A stretch of 64,000 bases of DNA from the NCBI GenBank assembly GCA_947643595.1, contig CANRWP010000001.1, positions 1 through 64,000 on the forward strand. The letters are read 5' to 3'. The DNA is from an uncultured bacterium (GTDB lineage Bacteria > Bacillota > Clostridia > Lachnospirales > Lachnospiraceae). Made by a program: the position numbers and the translations under genes. The notes beneath the pieces are model-generated. The model made no database searches, was not told the origin of the DNA, and was given only the letters and a program-made list of their open reading frames with translations. Of this stretch, positions 37,550-46,682 are shown piece by piece; the stretch's first letter is position 1, and each line of letters opens with the position of its first letter.

Positions 37550-39052
37550 GTGATTAAAATAGAAGAAAAATGTGTTTTGAGAGCAACAGGGATTACAAAA
37601 GATTTTCCGGGGACAAGAGCGCTGGAGGATGTGGATTTTGACTTGCTGGAGGGAGAAGTGCATGCCCTGGTAGGCGAGAACGGAGCCGGAAAGAGTACCC
37701 TTATGAATATTTTGATGGGAATATATCAGGCGAATGGGGGCCGGATAAGCATTCAGGGAAGGACCGTGCAGGTAAAAAATCCCGGAGATGCCCTGCGCTG
37801 CGGAGTGGGGCTGGTTCCTCAGGAGTTAAATCTGATACCGGAACTCTCTGTGGCTGAAAATATCTTTATGGGGAACGAGATAAAAAACGGGGCAGGTGTA
37901 ATTGACTGGAAACGCATGAATACGGAGGCGGATAAGCTGTTAAAGAAACTGCACATCAGGGATATTCAGCCGGAGGACATGACAAAGGGGCTCAGCGCAG
38001 CTTTTCAACAGTTGATTTCAATTGCGAGAATTCTTGCGTCCGGTTCCAAAATAATTATTCTGGATGAGCCCACAGCCTCTCTGACAAATCGGGAGACGGA
38101 TAATCTGTTTTCGATTATGAGAGAGCTGAAAAAAGAAGGCTGTTCTTTCATTTTTATTACGCACCATCTTGATGAGGTGCTCAATATCTCCGACCGGGTG
38201 ACAATTTTGCGCGATGGGCGGCTTGTACATGAATGCGCGACAAAGGATATCACGATAGAAAAAATGATCTATTATATGGCAAATCAGAAAGTAGCCATGA
38301 TGGAACATCTGAAGAGAGATATACCGGATGAAATCATGTTGAAAGTGAACAGCTATACAAGAAAAAATGAATTCAGAGATATTTCCTTCGCCGTAAAAAA
38401 AAGAGAGATTTTTGGGATCGCAGGGTTGGTCGGGGCGGGGAGAACGGAACTGATCAACGCGATTTATGGTCTTACAAAAAAAGATTCCGGTACATTGGAA
38501 CTGGATGGGAGACCTGTAGAGATAAAAGCGCCGACGGACGCAATGAAACTGGGCATCGGGTATGTCACGGAGGAGAGGAGAAAACTGGGTATTTTTGCGG
38601 AGCTTCCGGTTGACATCAATATGATGATGCCGTCTTTAAGGAAGTTCTATAAACACAGAATGATACACTATGGAAAACTGGATGAAAGCGCGGAAAGTTA
38701 TGTGAAGAGACTGTCGATCAAAACCACATCTCTGGACACTCTGATCAAATATCTCTCGGGCGGAAACCAGCAGAAGGTTATCATTGCCAGATGGCTGGAG
38801 AAACAGAGCAATCTGTTGATATTGGATGAACCTACCAGAGGGATCGATGTACGTTCCAAAGGGGAAATATATCAGCTGATCCGCAGAATGGCGGACGAGG
38901 GAAAGACCATTATCATTATTTCATCAGAGACGGATGAATTGCTGGCTGTGTGCGACAGGATCATGGTGATGCATGAGGGGAACTGTAAAGGATTTATTGA
39001 AGATCCCGAGAGATATGACCGCGAAGAAGTCCTGAAAATGGCTCTGCGGTAG
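37550..39052 (+). CDS. Sugar ABC transporter ATP-binding protein (two NBDs)
   Basis: GENGAGKSTLMNILMG, LGIGYVTEERRKLG, LSGGNQQKVIIARWL; start codon uncertain. Confidence 0.92.
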   Translation: MIKIEEKCVLRATGITKDFPGTRALEDVDFDLLEGEVHALVGENGAGKSTLMNILMGIYQANGGRISIQGRTVQVKNPGDALRCGVGLVPQELNLIPELSVAENIFMGNEIKNGAGVIDWKRMNTEADKLLKKLHIRDIQPEDMTKGLSAAFQQLISIARILASGSKIIILDEPTASLTNRETDNLFSIMRELKKEGCSFIFITHHLDEVLNISDRVTILRDGRLVHECATKDITIEKMIYYMANQKVAMMEHLKRDIPDEIMLKVNSYTRKNEFRDISFAVKKREIFGIAGLVGAGRTELINAIYGLTKKDSGTLELDGRPVEIKAPTDAMKLGIGYVTEERRKLGIFAELPVDINMMMPSLRKFYKHRMIHYGKLDESAESYVKRLSIKTTSLDTLIKYLSGGNQQKVIIARWLEKQSNLLILDEPTRGIDVRSKGEIYQLIRRMADEGKTIIIISSETDELLAVCDRIMVMHEGNCKGFIEDPERYDREEVLKMALR

Positions 39053-39063
39053 TTGGAGGAGGT

Positions 39064-40047
39064 ATGGAGATGAAAGAATACAGACTTATTCTAAGCAAAA
39101 AAATGGGTAAACTGACAAAATCTACAGCATTTGCGGTATTTCTGGTCACATTGCTTTTGACGGCGATCGTGCATATATCGACAGGTAACTTTTATACATC
39201 ATATAATATTTTGACATTTACGCGTCAGGCGGCATTTTATATGATCATCGCTTTTGGGCAGACATTGTGCCTGCTGAACGATGGAATCGATCTTTCCATT
39301 GCATCCAACGGGGCGCTGACATCCATGATCGTTTCCTACATGCTGACAAAATATAATATGAATCCGGCGGCGGCGATCGTGCTGGGGCTTATGATCGGTT
39401 TCACATTGGGGTCGTTTAACGGCATCATTATAACAAAGCTGCATTTAAACGCTTTCATCGTGACGATGGCGGCGGATAATATTTTTCGCGGGATCATCTA
39501 TGTGGTGACGGAGGGAATGCCGATCACGGGGATTCCGGCAAATGTCACCTGGATCGGACAGAACGATCTGTTTGGGGTCGTGCCGTATCCGCTTATTGTA
39601 GCTGTAGTCATGTGCATTATATTGGCGGTCGTGCTGAAGTACACCTCTTTCGGAAGACATATCTATGCGATAGGCGGAAATGCCGCGGCGGCCAGGATCG
39701 TAGGCGTCAATGTGGAAAAAACGAGGATTCTCGTATATGCGCTGTCAGGTATGATCGGAGCGATTGCCAGTATGATCCAGGTGTTTCGTCTGGGGGCATT
39801 TCAGGTGAAACTCGGCGAAACATGGGCGATGACCTCCATTACGGCGGCGGTGCTCGGCGGTACGGCTATGAGCGGAGGCGTAGGCGGTGTGGTAGGGACA
39901 ATATTCGGCGCTCTGATGATAAGTACGATATCCTTTACGATAGGGTTGATGGGGATATCTTCCTATTGGGAAAAGATCGTTGTGGGAGGAATTGTGCTGA
40001 TCGCCGTAGCGATCGATGCAGTCAGCTCCATAAAACGTTCCAAATAG
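39064..40047 (+). CDS. Sugar ABC transporter permease
   Basis: TSFGRHIYAIGGNAAAARIVGVNVEKTRILVYALSGM, MSGGVGGVVGT. Confidence 0.93.
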   Translation: MEMKEYRLILSKKMGKLTKSTAFAVFLVTLLLTAIVHISTGNFYTSYNILTFTRQAAFYMIIAFGQTLCLLNDGIDLSIASNGALTSMIVSYMLTKYNMNPAAAIVLGLMIGFTLGSFNGIIITKLHLNAFIVTMAADNIFRGIIYVVTEGMPITGIPANVTWIGQNDLFGVVPYPLIVAVVMCIILAVVLKYTSFGRHIYAIGGNAAAARIVGVNVEKTRILVYALSGMIGAIASMIQVFRLGAFQVKLGETWAMTSITAAVLGGTAMSGGVGGVVGTIFGALMISTISFTIGLMGISSYWEKIVVGGIVLIAVAIDAVSSIKRSK

Positions 40048-40062
40048 GCGCACGCGAAAAAA

Positions 40063-40097
40063 GACCGGAGGAATTAGATGAATTCCTTCGGTCCTTT
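40063..40097. terminator. Bidirectional terminator
   Basis: GACCGGAGGAATT-AGATG-AATTCCTTCGGTC between convergent genes. Confidence 0.85.
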
Positions 40098-40100
40098 AAA

Positions 40101-40763
40101 TTACAGATCTTTGATGGCGATGATACGCACCGGAGATGCATCCATTTTTTCCATCTTTAACGCAAGTATAAAGACGGTGGGACGGCAGTCTTTGATGGAT
40201 TCCAGATTGGTCAGGGATTCGACGATGGCAGTACCGTTTTCAAAACAGGCGACGTGGTTGGGCTCTCCCTCCAGCTCCTGTGTCGTCTCTCCCGGAATTT
40301 CGATACCGGAAGCATCCGTGCCCAGAACTTTCGGATGGAAAGAGAGAAGCCATGCAAGGGCGTCCTCATCGATATGCGGGTAGGGCTGCCAGTCGGGAGT
40401 GCGGAAATATTTATCGTAACCGGTATGCAGAAAGATCATATCTCCCTCTTTAATGACATCAGCATATTTTTTGACATCTTCCAGTGTGATCGGCTGTCTC
40501 GGCTTTTTCCCGAGACAGTCGATCACTACAGCCTCGCCGATAAGTTTTTCGATGGGCCAGTCCTTACAGTCGACGCCGTGTTCGTCCCGGTGGTAAGGTA
40601 CTTCAATATGGGTGCTGACATGGGAGCCCATGGTGCAGATACATTCAATATACCAGTGCTCCGGCGAAACATATCCCAGTGCATGCGGTTCATAAGGAAA
40701 ATTTTCCTTGCCGACGAGAATGGGATGGCTTAGTTCGATTAACTGCTCTTTTTTAAAATTCAT
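40101..40763 (-). CDS. Cyclase family protein (kynurenine formamidase-like)
   Basis: TMGSHVSTHIEVPYHRDEHG metal-binding motif, GTDASGIEIPGE. Confidence 0.88.
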   Translation of the reverse strand: MNFKKEQLIELSHPILVGKENFPYEPHALGYVSPEHWYIECICTMGSHVSTHIEVPYHRDEHGVDCKDWPIEKLIGEAVVIDCLGKKPRQPITLEDVKKYADVIKEGDMIFLHTGYDKYFRTPDWQPYPHIDEDALAWLLSFHPKVLGTDASGIEIPGETTQELEGEPNHVACFENGTAIVESLTNLESIKDCRPTVFILALKMEKMDASPVRIIAIKDL

Positions 40764-40923
40764 AACTACCTCCTTTTATATGATGATCTGTAATTATTAT
40801 TATAAACAAAATTTTCGAAAAGTAAATATAAAAATAAAAAATAATAAATATTGACAATAAAAAGAAAGTATAATACTCTAAAAATAGATAAAAAGAAAAA
40901 AATAGAAAGACAGGGTGGAGAAT

Positions 40924-42396
40924 ATGAAAGAGTATTTGATCGTGGTAGACCAGAGTACGTCTTCCTCCAAGGTATTTTTGATGGACAGTGAGGGGAATAT
41001 CTGCGGCAGGAAAAACTATCCTCATAAACAGTATTATCCCCGACCAGGATTTGTGGAGCAGGATGCGGAGGAAATTTTTCAAAATGTGGAACGGGGAATC
41101 AGGGAAATTGCCCTGAACGGAGAAGCCGGGCTGTCTGAAATAAGAGGAATAGCTGTTACAAATCAGACCGGCGCCTTTGCCTTATGGGATAAAGAGACAG
41201 GGAAGCCGGTGTGCAATATTGTCGGATGGCAATGTGGAAGAGGGCATTCCGTTGTCGAAAAACTGACGGACGAAGAAATGCGGTTTTTTAAGGAAAGGAC
41301 GGGGAGTGAACCCAGCGCGTTTTATCCGGCTTCGAAATTACGGTGGGTTTTTGAACATGACAGCGGGCTTCACGAGAGGGCGAAGGCGGGAGAAGTGTTG
41401 TTCGGAACAATAGACAGCTGGCTTGTCTGGAGACTGACAAAGGGAAAAGTACATGCGACAGACTTTGGAAATGCCTGTCTGACACAACTGTTTAACATAT
41501 TCCGGCAGAAGTGGGATGAGGATATCCTGAGAATGCTTGAAGTTCCGGAGTGCATTTTGCCGGAACCGTTGGAATCGGATGGGGAATTCGGGAATGCGGA
41601 AATATGGGGTTTGCCGGAAATACCGATCTGCGCGGTAATAGGGGACAGCAATGGTGCACTGTTCGGTCAATGCGGTTTTGAGAGCGGAAAGATAAAGATC
41701 ACTTACGGCACGGGAGTATCCGTTCTCGTCAATATGGGAAAACAACCGCTAAAAGCGAAAAATGGCCTGCTTCCGGCAATCTCCTGGAAGAGAAATGGGG
41801 AGGCATATTATGTACTGGAGGGGACGGCGGTCTGTGCAGGGGCGTCTGTAAACTGGCTGATGGAAGAACTGGAAATATTGCAGAGTGCGGAAGAGAGTGA
41901 GAAACTCGCAGGAAGTGTAGACAGTACGGAAGGCGTCTATTTTGTGTCCGCTTTCAATGGCCTTGGCACACCACACTGGGATGAAAATGCGAAAGCCTGT
42001 ATTCTGGGAATGAAGGGAGGGACGGGCAAGGCGCATATTGTTAGGGCGGCTCTGGAAGGAATCGCCTACCAGGTGAGGGATATCCTGCATGCCGTCTATG
42101 GAGAAAAACTGCCGTCGGGGGTTTTGCTGGCGGATGGCGGAATGACCGCCAATTCCTGGTTGATGCAGTTTCAGGCGGATATTGTGGGAATGACGGTGGT
42201 GAGAAATAAGATGGAGGACAGTTCCGCGACAGGAGCCGCCTATATAGCGGGACTCAAACTGGGGATATGGAAAAATATTGACGAGATAAAAGCGCTTGCA
42301 AAAGAAAAGGAGTATTACGAACCGAAGATGGAGAAAGAGAAAGCGGAAGAATTGTATCGGGGCTGGCTGAAGGCAGTGGAGAAAGCAAGGACATAG
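40924..42396 (+). CDS. FGGY family carbohydrate kinase
   Basis: VVDQSTSSSKVFLMD, GIAVTNQTGAFALWDKETG, LLADGGMTANSWLMQFQADI. Confidence 0.92.
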   Translation: MKEYLIVVDQSTSSSKVFLMDSEGNICGRKNYPHKQYYPRPGFVEQDAEEIFQNVERGIREIALNGEAGLSEIRGIAVTNQTGAFALWDKETGKPVCNIVGWQCGRGHSVVEKLTDEEMRFFKERTGSEPSAFYPASKLRWVFEHDSGLHERAKAGEVLFGTIDSWLVWRLTKGKVHATDFGNACLTQLFNIFRQKWDEDILRMLEVPECILPEPLESDGEFGNAEIWGLPEIPICAVIGDSNGALFGQCGFESGKIKITYGTGVSVLVNMGKQPLKAKNGLLPAISWKRNGEAYYVLEGTAVCAGASVNWLMEELEILQSAEESEKLAGSVDSTEGVYFVSAFNGLGTPHWDENAKACILGMKGGTGKAHIVRAALEGIAYQVRDILHAVYGEKLPSGVLLADGGMTANSWLMQFQADIVGMTVVRNKMEDSSATGAAYIAGLKLGIWKNIDEIKALAKEKEYYEPKMEKEKAEELYRGWLKAVEKART

Positions 42397-42431
42397 AAAA
42401 AACAATATTTTAAAGAAAGGATGGTTTTATT

Positions 42432-42935
42432 ATGAAAGAAATAAATATCGGCCAGGCGGCAAAAATGACATCTCCCAATCCCCTTGTACTGGTCTGTACA
42501 AAGAAGGAGGACGGAACTCTCAACATAGCCCCGGTATCTTTTTTTATGTTTTCCTCTTTTCATCCGCCCATGCTGGCATTTGCGATGGTCAAAGCGTCAA
42601 ATTCGGGTGAGAATTTCCGCAGAACCGGGAAAGCGGTTCTTGCAACGCCGGGGGTCAGCCTGAGAGAGGCGGTGATGGCATTTGGGTCTGTTCATGGAAG
42701 CCAAAAAGATAAACTGAGGGAGACACCTATTGCTCTGCAGAGTATAGAAGGCAGTGATATTCAGATACCTGAGGATACCAGAAACGCTTTTGTAATATCC
42801 CTTATGCAGACAGTGGAATCCGGCGATCATTATTTGTACCTTTGCAGTATCGATAAGGTTTTCGGGGATGAGACAAGGCAGGCGTTGTTTGCGTGGGATG
42901 GGTATGGGAAAGTAGCCCCTGCCGGAGAAGGGTAA
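42432..42935 (+). CDS. Flavin reductase-like (FMN-binding) family protein
   Basis: NPLVLVCTKKEDGTLNIAPVSFFMFSSFHPPMLAFAM. Confidence 0.8.
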   Translation: MKEINIGQAAKMTSPNPLVLVCTKKEDGTLNIAPVSFFMFSSFHPPMLAFAMVKASNSGENFRRTGKAVLATPGVSLREAVMAFGSVHGSQKDKLRETPIALQSIEGSDIQIPEDTRNAFVISLMQTVESGDHYLYLCSIDKVFGDETRQALFAWDGYGKVAPAGEG

Positions 42936-42958
42936 ACGGACTTGTGACTTATATTGAG

Positions 42959-42990
42959 AAACCGGACAGGGTGTTAGCCCGTCCGGTTTT
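42959..42990 (+). terminator. Rho-independent terminator
   Basis: ACCGGAC...GTCCGGTTTT. Confidence 0.8.
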
Positions 42991-43001
42991 GAAGTTCCGG
43001 A

Positions 43002-44636
43002 TTATGCGTTGACTTCCGCCTCCACAAGCCGGTGCACCTGATACCGTTCGCGCAGTACCGGTTTTTCGATCTTGCCGGTAGGATTTCTCGGAATGTCGTC
43101 AAAGATGATCTTCCGGGGACGTTTGTACCTGGGAAGACCGGTACAGAACAGGTTCATCTCCTCTTCGCTGCAGGTCATGTCGGGCTTCAGTTCGATGATC
43201 GCCGCCGCGATCTCGCCGAGGCGCTTGTCGGGAAGACCGATCACCGCCACATCGTGAACGGCGTTGTGAGTGCGGATGAAGTCCTCGATCTGTACCGGGT
43301 AAAGATTCTCGCCGCCGCTGATGATTACATCCTTCTTGCGGTCTACCAGATAGTAGAAGCCGTCCTCGTCCTGCTTTGCCATATCGCCGGTCAAAAGCCA
43401 TCCGTCCTTTAAGACTTCTTTGGTCGCCTTTTCGTCATTGTAGTAACAGGTCATCACGCCGGGGCCCTTGACGCATAATTCACCTACATCTCCCTGCTTT
43501 ACAGGGACGCCGTCAGGATCGATGATCTTAGCCTCCCAGCCGTAACCGGGAACGCCGATGGCGCCGACTTTATGGATATTCTCCACGCCGAGATGTACGG
43601 CGCCGGGACCGATGGATTCACTGAGACCGTAGTTGGTGTCGTACAGATGATCCGGGAAGTAATCTTTCCAGTGCCGGATCAGCGAGGGTGGAACGGGCTG
43701 TGCGCCGATGTGCATGAGACGCCACTGCGACAGCTCGTAATCTTCCGCTTTTAGTCTGCCGGAATCCAATGCCTCCAGGATATCCTGAGCCCAGGGTACG
43801 AGAAGCCAGACGATCGTACATTTCTCTTTGGATACCGCGTCCAGTATATACTCCGGTTTTGTTCCCTTCAACAGGATTGCCTTGCTGCCGGATAAAAGAG
43901 AGCCGAACCAGTGCATTTTCGCGCCGGTGTGGTAGAGCGGCGGAATACACAGGAAAACATCGTTTCTGCCCTGCCCATGGTGGTTCTGTTCCACTTTGCA
44001 GGAATGCATAAGGCTCTCATGGTTATGTAAAATAGCTTTCGGAAAGCCGGTGGTGCCGGAGGAAAAATAGATGGCGGCATCGTCCTTGTCCGTCAGCGTG
44101 ATATTCGGCGATACACTGGAACAGTCTGCGGTCAGAATGTTGTAGTCCTCCGCGAAAGTGGGGCAGTTTTCCCCGAAGAAGAGCAGGAGCCTGTTCGTAC
44201 TGATGCGGTCCGCGATCTCCTCGATCCGGCCGATAAACTCAGGACCGAAGATCAGGATATCGGTTTCGGACAGATCCAGACAGTATTCGATCTCGCTGGA
44301 CGAATAACGAAAGTTTAAAGGCACGGCGAGGGCGCCGGTCTTCAAAATACCGAAGTAAATAGGCAGCCATTCCAGACAGTTCATCAGCAGGATGGCAACC
44401 TTGTCTCCTTTTCGGATACCTCGGGATAAAAGCAGGTTCGCGAAACGGTTTGCCTTTTCGTTAAAAACGTTCCATGTGATCTCACGCCTGTAGTAAGGGG
44501 CGTGGGAGGGTTCGATCAGTTCATATTCTTTCCAGGTGACTCTGCGCTTGTCCTTCGCTTCCGGATTGATTTCCACAAGGCAGATATCGTTTCCATACAT
44601 TTTACAATTTTGTTCAAGCAGTTCTGTGATTGGCAT
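43002..44636 (-). CDS. AMP-dependent acyl-CoA synthetase
   Basis: FSSGTTGFPKAIL, YGLSESIGPGAVHLG, GWLLTGDMAKQDEDGFYYLVDRKKDVIISGGENLYP. Confidence 0.92.
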   Translation of the reverse strand: MPITELLEQNCKMYGNDICLVEINPEAKDKRRVTWKEYELIEPSHAPYYRREITWNVFNEKANRFANLLLSRGIRKGDKVAILLMNCLEWLPIYFGILKTGALAVPLNFRYSSSEIEYCLDLSETDILIFGPEFIGRIEEIADRISTNRLLLFFGENCPTFAEDYNILTADCSSVSPNITLTDKDDAAIYFSSGTTGFPKAILHNHESLMHSCKVEQNHHGQGRNDVFLCIPPLYHTGAKMHWFGSLLSGSKAILLKGTKPEYILDAVSKEKCTIVWLLVPWAQDILEALDSGRLKAEDYELSQWRLMHIGAQPVPPSLIRHWKDYFPDHLYDTNYGLSESIGPGAVHLGVENIHKVGAIGVPGYGWEAKIIDPDGVPVKQGDVGELCVKGPGVMTCYYNDEKATKEVLKDGWLLTGDMAKQDEDGFYYLVDRKKDVIISGGENLYPVQIEDFIRTHNAVHDVAVIGLPDKRLGEIAAAIIELKPDMTCSEEEMNLFCTGLPRYKRPRKIIFDDIPRNPTGKIEKPVLRERYQVHRLVEAEVNA

Positions 44637-44721
44637 TTTTTGATCCTCTCAATCATTTATACTCCGCGAAAAACGCTACACACTCACTTTAGCACTTTTA
44701 CCTGTTAAAGTAAAGGCAAAC

Positions 44722-46428
44722 TTATATTTTGATCAGTTCCCTGCATCTGTTGATGGCCGCATACAGTTCCTGCGGTCTGGGCATGGCAAGATTTCCGGGC
44801 AGATATTCCCCGCCGGCGAACACGGCAAAACCTTTCGCATCGATCCTCTTATAGACGCCTGTTATCGCCTCTTGCAGCGTCTTTTTGCCGTCAAAATCAT
44901 GGAGCTTCATGGATTTCAACATATGGGCCAGTGCGGTGAGCTGCTCGGAGTCCACAAGCTGTTCCACATAGCGAAGATCCACCTCGGCCTTGTTGATCGA
45001 GAAGCCATCGGTTCCGTCGGTGCGCATCTTGATCCTGTTTTCCCTCGCGAAAGCGTCGTCCCGCTTTACTATCCTGCGGAAATCGGGAGTCGCTGCGGCG
45101 GGGAGATCTCCCGTCGAGTAGGGATAGCTCTCCGCTTCCTTTTTGGCGAAGGCGGTGATCTCCACGGGGGCATATTTTTTCATCTGGACGATACAGTCGG
45201 ACTTGTGGAAATAGGAGCCGCAGCTCCCGGCTACCAGTATCGTGGAGATGCCGTAGCTGTCGTAGAGTTCCCTGATCCTGTCGATAAAGGGGATGATGGG
45301 CTCCGCATCCCGGCTCACCACACGCTGCATCAGATCGTCCCGGATCATGAAGTTTGTGGCGCTGGTGTCCTCGTCGATCAAAAAGACCCTGGTGCCCGCT
45401 TCCATCGCCTCTATCGTGTTGGCGGCCTGGGAGGTACTGCCGCTGGCGTCCTCGGTGTAGAAGGAGGCGGTGTCCCTGCCGTTCGGAAGGTTGCGGATAA
45501 ACATGGAGATATCGGCTTTCTGGATGCTTCGTCCGTCCTCCGCCCGGAGTTTGACCGCCGTGTCGTCCGTAATCACATACTCTCTGCCGTCCCCGGCGAT
45601 GTGGTCGTAGACACCCGCCATCAGCGCTTCCAGCAGAGTGGACTTTCCGTGGTAACCGCCTCCGACGATCAGAGTCACTCCCTTTTTGACGCCCATGCCG
45701 GAGAGCTCACCCCTGTGGGGAAGTGAGAGGGTGACTTCCATGGATTCCGGCGACCGGAAGGGAACCGCCTCCTTCATCGGCAGGGAGGAGACGCCGGATT
45801 TTCTCGGCAGAATGGCGCCGTTTGCGACAAAGGCGACCAGCCCCTGTCTCTGCAGTTCCTCCCGGATGGCTTTCTGGTCGTCCGCCAGATACAGCACTTT
45901 CTCCAGAGCGGCCTTCGGACAGGTGGAGGCGAGCAGGGTCTGGCGAACGCAGAGAGGCAGGAAGTCAAACAGAATTTTGATCAGCTCCCCGGCGTTGATC
46001 GTGCGCCCGTTGGCGGGAAAGCCGATCTCCATGCGGACCTCCACGTCACCGTTTGCGGGGTTTACCGTGCAGGCGCTCCGCTCTAATATCTCCTGTCCCG
46101 GGTGGCTGATGCCGATCAGGCCGCTTTTGCCGGAACCTTTCGCTTTGAAGGAGAAGTCTTTCACTTTGAGGGACATGCGCCGCAGCAGATGATCCTGAAA
46201 GGCGATCCGGCGCTCCTTTGTCTCATAGCACTCTTTCCCGAAACCGGCGATGCGCCCGGGGACGAGAAGGCTCACTTTGGAGGGGGAAGCGAAGGGGTCC
46301 CCCTGTACATGGTCGATGGACAGAATATACTGGTCAAACTGGTATTTTCCCTTTGTATCTTTGTAGGCGGGATAACCTCTGTGGTCGATCCGCATCAATA
46401 AATTGCGCAGGTCTGATGATTTGTTCAT
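44722..46428 (-). CDS. ABC-class predicted ATPase (ABC_ATPase domain family)
   Basis: VTLIVGGGYHGKSTLLEALMAGVYDHIAGDGREYVI, VFLIDEDTSATNFMIRDDLMQ. Confidence 0.88.
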   Translation of the reverse strand: MNKSSDLRNLLMRIDHRGYPAYKDTKGKYQFDQYILSIDHVQGDPFASPSKVSLLVPGRIAGFGKECYETKERRIAFQDHLLRRMSLKVKDFSFKAKGSGKSGLIGISHPGQEILERSACTVNPANGDVEVRMEIGFPANGRTINAGELIKILFDFLPLCVRQTLLASTCPKAALEKVLYLADDQKAIREELQRQGLVAFVANGAILPRKSGVSSLPMKEAVPFRSPESMEVTLSLPHRGELSGMGVKKGVTLIVGGGYHGKSTLLEALMAGVYDHIAGDGREYVITDDTAVKLRAEDGRSIQKADISMFIRNLPNGRDTASFYTEDASGSTSQAANTIEAMEAGTRVFLIDEDTSATNFMIRDDLMQRVVSRDAEPIIPFIDRIRELYDSYGISTILVAGSCGSYFHKSDCIVQMKKYAPVEITAFAKKEAESYPYSTGDLPAAATPDFRRIVKRDDAFARENRIKMRTDGTDGFSINKAEVDLRYVEQLVDSEQLTALAHMLKSMKLHDFDGKKTLQEAITGVYKRIDAKGFAVFAGGEYLPGNLAMPRPQELYAAINRCRELIKI

Positions 46429-46572
46429 GATGAATTCCTCCCTATATTACTGAAACACTATTCCTAATTATCAAATGATAACGTGAGAAAGTCAAGCGTT
46501 CATGAGAATATTTTTATCAGTATCCTGCTGGACAGGAAGATAGTTATGTTTCTCCCCGTACTCGCTGTATAA

Positions 46573-46644
46573 CGATAAATATTTATCGAAAAACAATAAA
46601 AATATATTGACATTCAATTAAACAGGTGATATAGTGACGATAAA
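46573..46644 (+). promoter_or_regulatory. Promoter with upstream perfect palindrome
   Basis: CGATAAATATTTATCG (46573-46588), TTGACA-17-TATAGT (46607-46635), half-site CGATAAA 46638. Confidence 0.6.
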
Positions 46645-46682
46645 GTAGAGCGGAAGTGGAAAAACCGCGGGAGGAGTACAGT

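Noticed and set aside
44690-46635. Recurring ACCTGTT/AACAGGT in several promoter spacers (13127, 21213, 44700, 46621)
   Set aside because: Short motif in unrelated promoters with variable position; consistent with chance
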